From: Rhodocyclaceae bacterium
Lineage (GTDB): Bacteria; Pseudomonadota; Gammaproteobacteria; Burkholderiales; Rhodocyclaceae
NCBI GenBank assembly: GCA_016791105.1
Contig: JAEUNM010000127.1
Coordinates: 36,180-100,179, forward strand
Direction: 5' to 3'
DNA: 64,000 nucleotides
Position numbers and translations under genes: made by a program. Below, piece after piece: positions 61,232 to 64,000 of the stretch (position 1 is its first letter; each line of letters starts with the position of its first letter). Below the pieces are notes generated by a model, which saw nothing but the letters and a program-made list of their open reading frames with translations, was not told the origin of the DNA and made no database searches.

Positions 61232-61663
61232 ATGTCGAATCGTCCCATACGCAAATTGATCGAAAATCGCCCGCTTTATGTCGCGGCACCGGAGTGCACC
61301 GTGAGCGAAGCTGCGCGCCAGATGAAGGCCGGCGGGGTGGGAGCACTACTGGTCGTGGAAGGCGGCCACCTGAAAGGCATTTTCACCGAGCGCGATGCCT
61401 TGAATCGCGTCCTCGCCGTGGGGTTGAGCCCGCAATCGACCAAGCTTAGCGAGGTCATGACGCCGGACCCGCAAACCATAGGGCCGGAGCGGCCGGTCGG
61501 GCACGCTTTGCACCTCATGTTCGAGGGGGGCTACCGCCATGTCCCGGTCGTAGAAAACGGACAAGTGTTGGGCATGGTGTCGGCGCGCGATGCTCTTGGT
61601 CCGGAACTGTCGGAGTTCGAGGCCGAACTCGCAGAACGCGAGCACATTGGCGAAATACTGTAA
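61232..61663 (+). CDS. Tandem CBS-domain protein
   Basis: A 143-residue protein made of two CBS domains (TVSEAARQMKAGGVGALLVV...GIFTERDALNRVL and RPVGHALHLMFEGGYRHVPVV...GMVSARDALG), which together usually bind adenosine nucleotides. GGGAG lies 8 nt before the ATG at 61232. It is divergent from the hydrogenase regulator, with about 150 bp between, so the two might share control. Target unknown. Confidence 0.8.
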   Translation: MSNRPIRKLIENRPLYVAAPECTVSEAARQMKAGGVGALLVVEGGHLKGIFTERDALNRVLAVGLSPQSTKLSEVMTPDPQTIGPERPVGHALHLMFEGGYRHVPVVENGQVLGMVSARDALGPELSEFEAELAEREHIGEIL

Positions 61664-61687
61664 CCGGAACGGTCCGGGAGAATACCG

Positions 61688-61709
61688 CCCGCACGCAGTT
61701 GCGTGCGGG
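61688..61709 (+). terminator. Hairpin after the CBS-domain gene
   Basis: A perfect 10-bp stem, CCCGCACGCA-GT-TGCGTGCGGG, begins 25 nt after the CBS gene stop. It is GC-rich and no T-run follows, so termination strength is uncertain. Confidence 0.5.
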
Positions 61710-61768
61710 CGCGCGTAGCGCGCCGTACTGGCTAGTTTCGCAGCGGTGGCGGAACAGGCCTGAGCGGA

Positions 61769-61812
61769 TGGTGGGCGGTACTGGGATCGAACCAGTATAT
61801 CCGGGCTGCAAA
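61769..61812 (-). tRNA. 3' tRNA fragment (probable attachment site)
   Basis: Reading the minus strand from 61812 to 61769: an anticodon-loop-like TTTGCAG, CCCGG, a 4-nt variable loop, a good T-arm (ACTGG-TTCGATC-CCAGT), ACCGCCC, A and CCA. The 5' half of a tRNA is missing: the preceding bases do not pair with CCCGG. Such 3' remnants are left when an integrase inserts into a tRNA gene. The loop would give a UGC anticodon (Ala), but this is not certain. The integrase at 62531 lies on the element side. Confidence 0.6.
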
Positions 61813-61865
61813 TCAAGCATTGGCGCGGGTTTCCGTTGTGCTGTGTCTAACAATCTGGCGTGTGT

Positions 61866-62207
61866 CTAATTACGTGGGTTGGCTGGCTCAGACTCAATGC
61901 GCTCGGCGTCATCTTCACGCACATCGCAACCTCCTGACGCCGAACCCGGCGCTGCATGGGACTCGGCGCAAGCGCCTCGCCCATGAACTTCACCGTTCGG
62001 CGTCTGCCGTGGGCCAGCATCGCTCGCCAAGCCGCCGAACTGCTCGCGCTCGTAGTCGTCTGCGGTGTGGCACTCGCTCGGGAAGTGCAGCCCCGGCATG
62101 CAGCATTCGCCGGGCGGCAGGCAGCAGCCGAACTTTGGCGGTTCGTGCTGTTCATATTCGTAATCGTCGATGCGCTGCTCGTCGCAGCCGTCTTCGCAGG
62201 TACTCAT
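61866..62207 (-). CDS. Small Cys/acidic-rich protein of the integrative element
   Basis: A 113-residue protein with an acidic N-terminus (MSTCEDGCDEQRIDDYEYEQ) and a cluster FGCCLPPGECCMPGLHFPSE. The start at 62207 is preceded by GAGAGGG about 9 nt upstream; a longer frame exists. No family is recognised. It lies between the tRNA fragment and the integrase, so it is an element gene. Confidence 0.45.
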   Translation of the reverse strand: MSTCEDGCDEQRIDDYEYEQHEPPKFGCCLPPGECCMPGLHFPSECHTADDYEREQFGGLASDAGPRQTPNGEVHGRGACAESHAAPGSASGGCDVREDDAERIESEPANPRN

Positions 62208-62299
62208 TTCACTTACCCTCTCGAACCGGACCGGCCGAAACAGAGCTTCGGCTTCCCTCTGCCGGCCGCGCCGGCTCCGGCGGCCGACAATCTGGCACG

Positions 62300-62494
62300 T
62301 TATGCGGCCACATACCACGGCCGCCCGGAGATAATGCAGCCGAAGCTATCAATCCGCTGCGCCTGCGCTTGCAACGCCTTCCGCAGCGTGTCGGGCATCT
62401 GGTTCAGCGTCTGCCAGTTCTTCTCCTGCTTGCAGCCGTCGCACTTCGGCTCACCGTTGCCGAGGCAGTAGTGGGTAATTCCGTTCTCGTTCAT
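62300..62494 (-). CDS. Small CxxC protein of the integrative element
   Basis: A 64-residue protein MNENGITHYCLGNGEPKCDG with a following Cys and helical tail (LRKALQAQAQRID). AGGAA lies about 5 nt before the ATG. No family is recognised. Probably an element cargo or excision accessory gene beside the integrase. Confidence 0.5.
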   Translation of the reverse strand: MNENGITHYCLGNGEPKCDGCKQEKNWQTLNQMPDTLRKALQAQAQRIDSFGCIISGRPWYVAA

Positions 62495-62530
62495 TGGTTC
62501 CTTTGTAAACGTGGTTCTTGCGCGGCGAAA

Positions 62531-63589
62531 CTACTTCGTCGGCTTCACGACCTCAGCCTTGCGCCGATACACCTTTTTCGTGGTGCCAGGGTCCGCATGC
62601 GCAAGCAGTTCCTGCGCCCGCGCGAGCGATTCCGCGTCGCTGCCCACCTTGGCGCGTAGGTCGTGTTCCGTGAATCGCTCGCTCACCCTGGTTTCTGCCA
62701 GAACGCGCGCCATGAAGTTCTGCCATATGTTGTTCCAGTTCCCGGCCGTGCCGTCGGCATCCACGAAGCAGCGCCCTTGCAGCGTGCAAAACAGGTACGG
62801 CGACATGCACGGCCGGGCCATGCGGGCTGCATCGACTGCGGCGCGCAGATCGTCTGACCAGGCATAAATTACGCGCTTTCCGGTGCTACCAGCAGTCTTG
62901 CTTGGCGTGACGTGAATGCCGTCCTCGCGTAGGTCGGAGGCGGTCAGCAGTAGCAAATCACGCTGACGCATGCCTGTGAGCAGTTTCAGGCGCAGGTACG
63001 CTTGCACCATCAGCGCGCTGCCCTTGCGCTTGTTCGGCTTCAGCGCCAGCGCTTCGGCAATCTCCCAGTCCTCGACGTAGCGCGCGCGCGGCTTGGGGTT
63101 CGCGATCCGCACTTCCCCTTTGAACGGATGCGCATTCAGCAGCCCCCATTCCACGGCCTTCGTGAAGGCGTGCGAAAGCACTTCGATTTCGCGCTTGGCC
63201 GCCGTCGGCTTCCCGCGCGCGGCGGCGTATTTGTAGACGTGGTGCGGTTCCAGATCGCCAAGCGCCACATCGGCAAACACGGCCCGCAATTTTGCGATCT
63301 GGGCGCGGTTTCCGGTCGCCGTCTTGGCGGCCTTGGTTGGCACAACCTCTAAAAGATACCGGTCCAGCAAATCGCCTATCGTGCGTAGCGCAGGCTTGTC
63401 CTGCAGCCCCTGCATGCGCCGGCCGAATTCTGCGTGCGCTTCGGCAAGCGTGGTGCCCAGCCGATACCACGCCTTGCCGTCCCAGTGCGCGCGCATGTCG
63501 GCCGGTGGCAGGTAGTAATAAGCGCCGTGCTTCAGCACCCATCGCTTCGGCAGCGGCTTGTTTTCTGGCAGGCGTTTCGGTGGTGTCAT
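62531..63589 (-). CDS. Tyrosine-family phage/ICE integrase
   Basis: A 352-residue recombinase. An N-terminal DNA-binding region is followed by a catalytic domain with the arginine in LLTGMRQRDLLLL, HDLRAKVGSDAES (H-x2-R) and LLAHADPGTTKKVYRRK with the nucleophilic tyrosine. Adjacent to a tRNA 3' fragment, it should catalyse integration into that tRNA gene. Its start overlaps the DUF4224 gene stop by 4 nt, a common pairing in phage-derived integration modules. Confidence 0.88.
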   Translation of the reverse strand: MTPPKRLPENKPLPKRWVLKHGAYYYLPPADMRAHWDGKAWYRLGTTLAEAHAEFGRRMQGLQDKPALRTIGDLLDRYLLEVVPTKAAKTATGNRAQIAKLRAVFADVALGDLEPHHVYKYAAARGKPTAAKREIEVLSHAFTKAVEWGLLNAHPFKGEVRIANPKPRARYVEDWEIAEALALKPNKRKGSALMVQAYLRLKLLTGMRQRDLLLLTASDLREDGIHVTPSKTAGSTGKRVIYAWSDDLRAAVDAARMARPCMSPYLFCTLQGRCFVDADGTAGNWNNIWQNFMARVLAETRVSERFTEHDLRAKVGSDAESLARAQELLAHADPGTTKKVYRRKAEVVKPTK

Positions 63590-63801
63590 TTTCTGAGCGC
63601 ATCGAAGTCTGGTTCAACTTTACGCCTTCCTCGACCAAGCGGCGAAGGGTTTTCGAGGTCGGCGCGCATAACGATGGGCATTCCGTCAGGCCGCACGCGG
63701 TATTTCACCGCCAGCGCGGTGAGCACGGCGCATTGCGCCGCCCGGCGCCTCTTGCCTGTCAAGTCGCGCAGTTCTGGATCGGAAAGCCAAGCGTTCATCA
63801 T
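63586..63801 (-). CDS. DUF4224 protein beside the integrase
   Basis: A 71-residue protein from the ATG at 63801 with LSDPELRDLTGKRRRAAQCA and VLTALAVKYRVRPDGMPIVM, the DUF4224 pattern. These small proteins lie next to tyrosine integrases and are thought to be recombination accessory factors. A longer frame to 63939 exists, but the domain starts at residue 50 of it and family members are about 70-80 residues. It overlaps the integrase gene by 4 nt. Confidence 0.65.
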   Translation of the reverse strand: MMNAWLSDPELRDLTGKRRRAAQCAVLTALAVKYRVRPDGMPIVMRADLENPSPLGRGRRKVEPDFDALRK

Positions 63802-64000
63802 TTTGGGGAGGCACAAATGTGTGCCTATTTCGATATTTGTAAGGAGGTGCCTAATTACGAGTTGGGCGGCAAAGGTAGCGGCATCCAGTACGCAGCCGCC
63901 ATCTTCTGGTTGCTGTGCCAGAAAATCCCACCAATCCATGCGCCATGCACCGTTTTGCCACCACGGACGAAAAGCACCTCCTGCGCCTCCTGCGGCAGTT

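Overview
The window is GC-rich, densely packed bacterial chromosome. Its gene content (clade I nosZ cluster, QseBC/TctDE-like two-component pair, group 2a [NiFe] hydrogenase under an NtrC-type regulator) suggests a facultatively denitrifying, hydrogen-oxidising betaproteobacterium, perhaps Rhodocyclales or Nitrosomonadales. The taxonomic placement is inferred from gene content and order only.

Layout. 1-3.4 kb is accessory DNA: an MNT/HEPN toxin-antitoxin pair whose HEPN gene carries an early amber codon, a wHTH-ATPase-DUF4325 regulator, and a partial second copy of that regulator with its flanking repeat. 3.45-5.5 kb holds a two-component system with a PmrA/QseB-type box. 5.8-14.9 kb, all on the minus strand, is nosZ-nosR-(membrane protein)-nosD-nosF-nosY-nosL followed by a possible TumE-like pair. 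15.8-25.6 kb is a six-gene minus-strand operon with touching or overlapping genes: a small HTH protein, a type III-like methyltransferase, an ABC-type ATPase, a PD-(D/E)XK-like protein, an ATPase with a TOPRIM-like tail, and a type III restriction helicase-nuclease. 26.3-27.3 kb is a PIN-domain toxin-antitoxin pair, followed by a tandem repeat of about 270 bp. 28.1-39.9 kb is mostly core metabolism and transport (dgkA, an MFS transporter, an MsbA-like ABC exporter, a VIT1-family protein, pyk, hyi, a BMP-type binding protein, a SleB-like hydrolase, ald, pyrD).

40.3-44.7 kb is a two-gene unit with its own AT-rich, palindrome-bearing promoter region: an archaeal-type P-loop ATPase overlapping a large STAND-like ATPase with TPR repeats. 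44.9-61.1 kb, minus strand, is a complete group 2a hydrogenase locus: an NtrC-family regulator with a degenerate receiver, a textbook sigma-54 promoter next to a perfect FNR box, hupS-hupL, a protease, several small conserved proteins, a TPR protein, a NifU-Rieske protein (HucE/HhyE-like), an NHL protein and hypF, C, D, E and A. A SIS isomerase lies inside the hyp genes, and hypB is not present. The right end (61.8-64 kb) is one end of an integrative element: a 3' tRNA fragment, two small phage-type genes, a tyrosine integrase and a DUF4224 protein.

The genes support a lifestyle in which N2O is an electron sink and H2 an electron source. The most promising candidates for an undescribed system are the composite restriction operon (15.8-25.6 kb) and the STAND/TPR pair (40.4-44.7 kb). 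The hydrogenase regulator also appears to have lost phosphorylation control.
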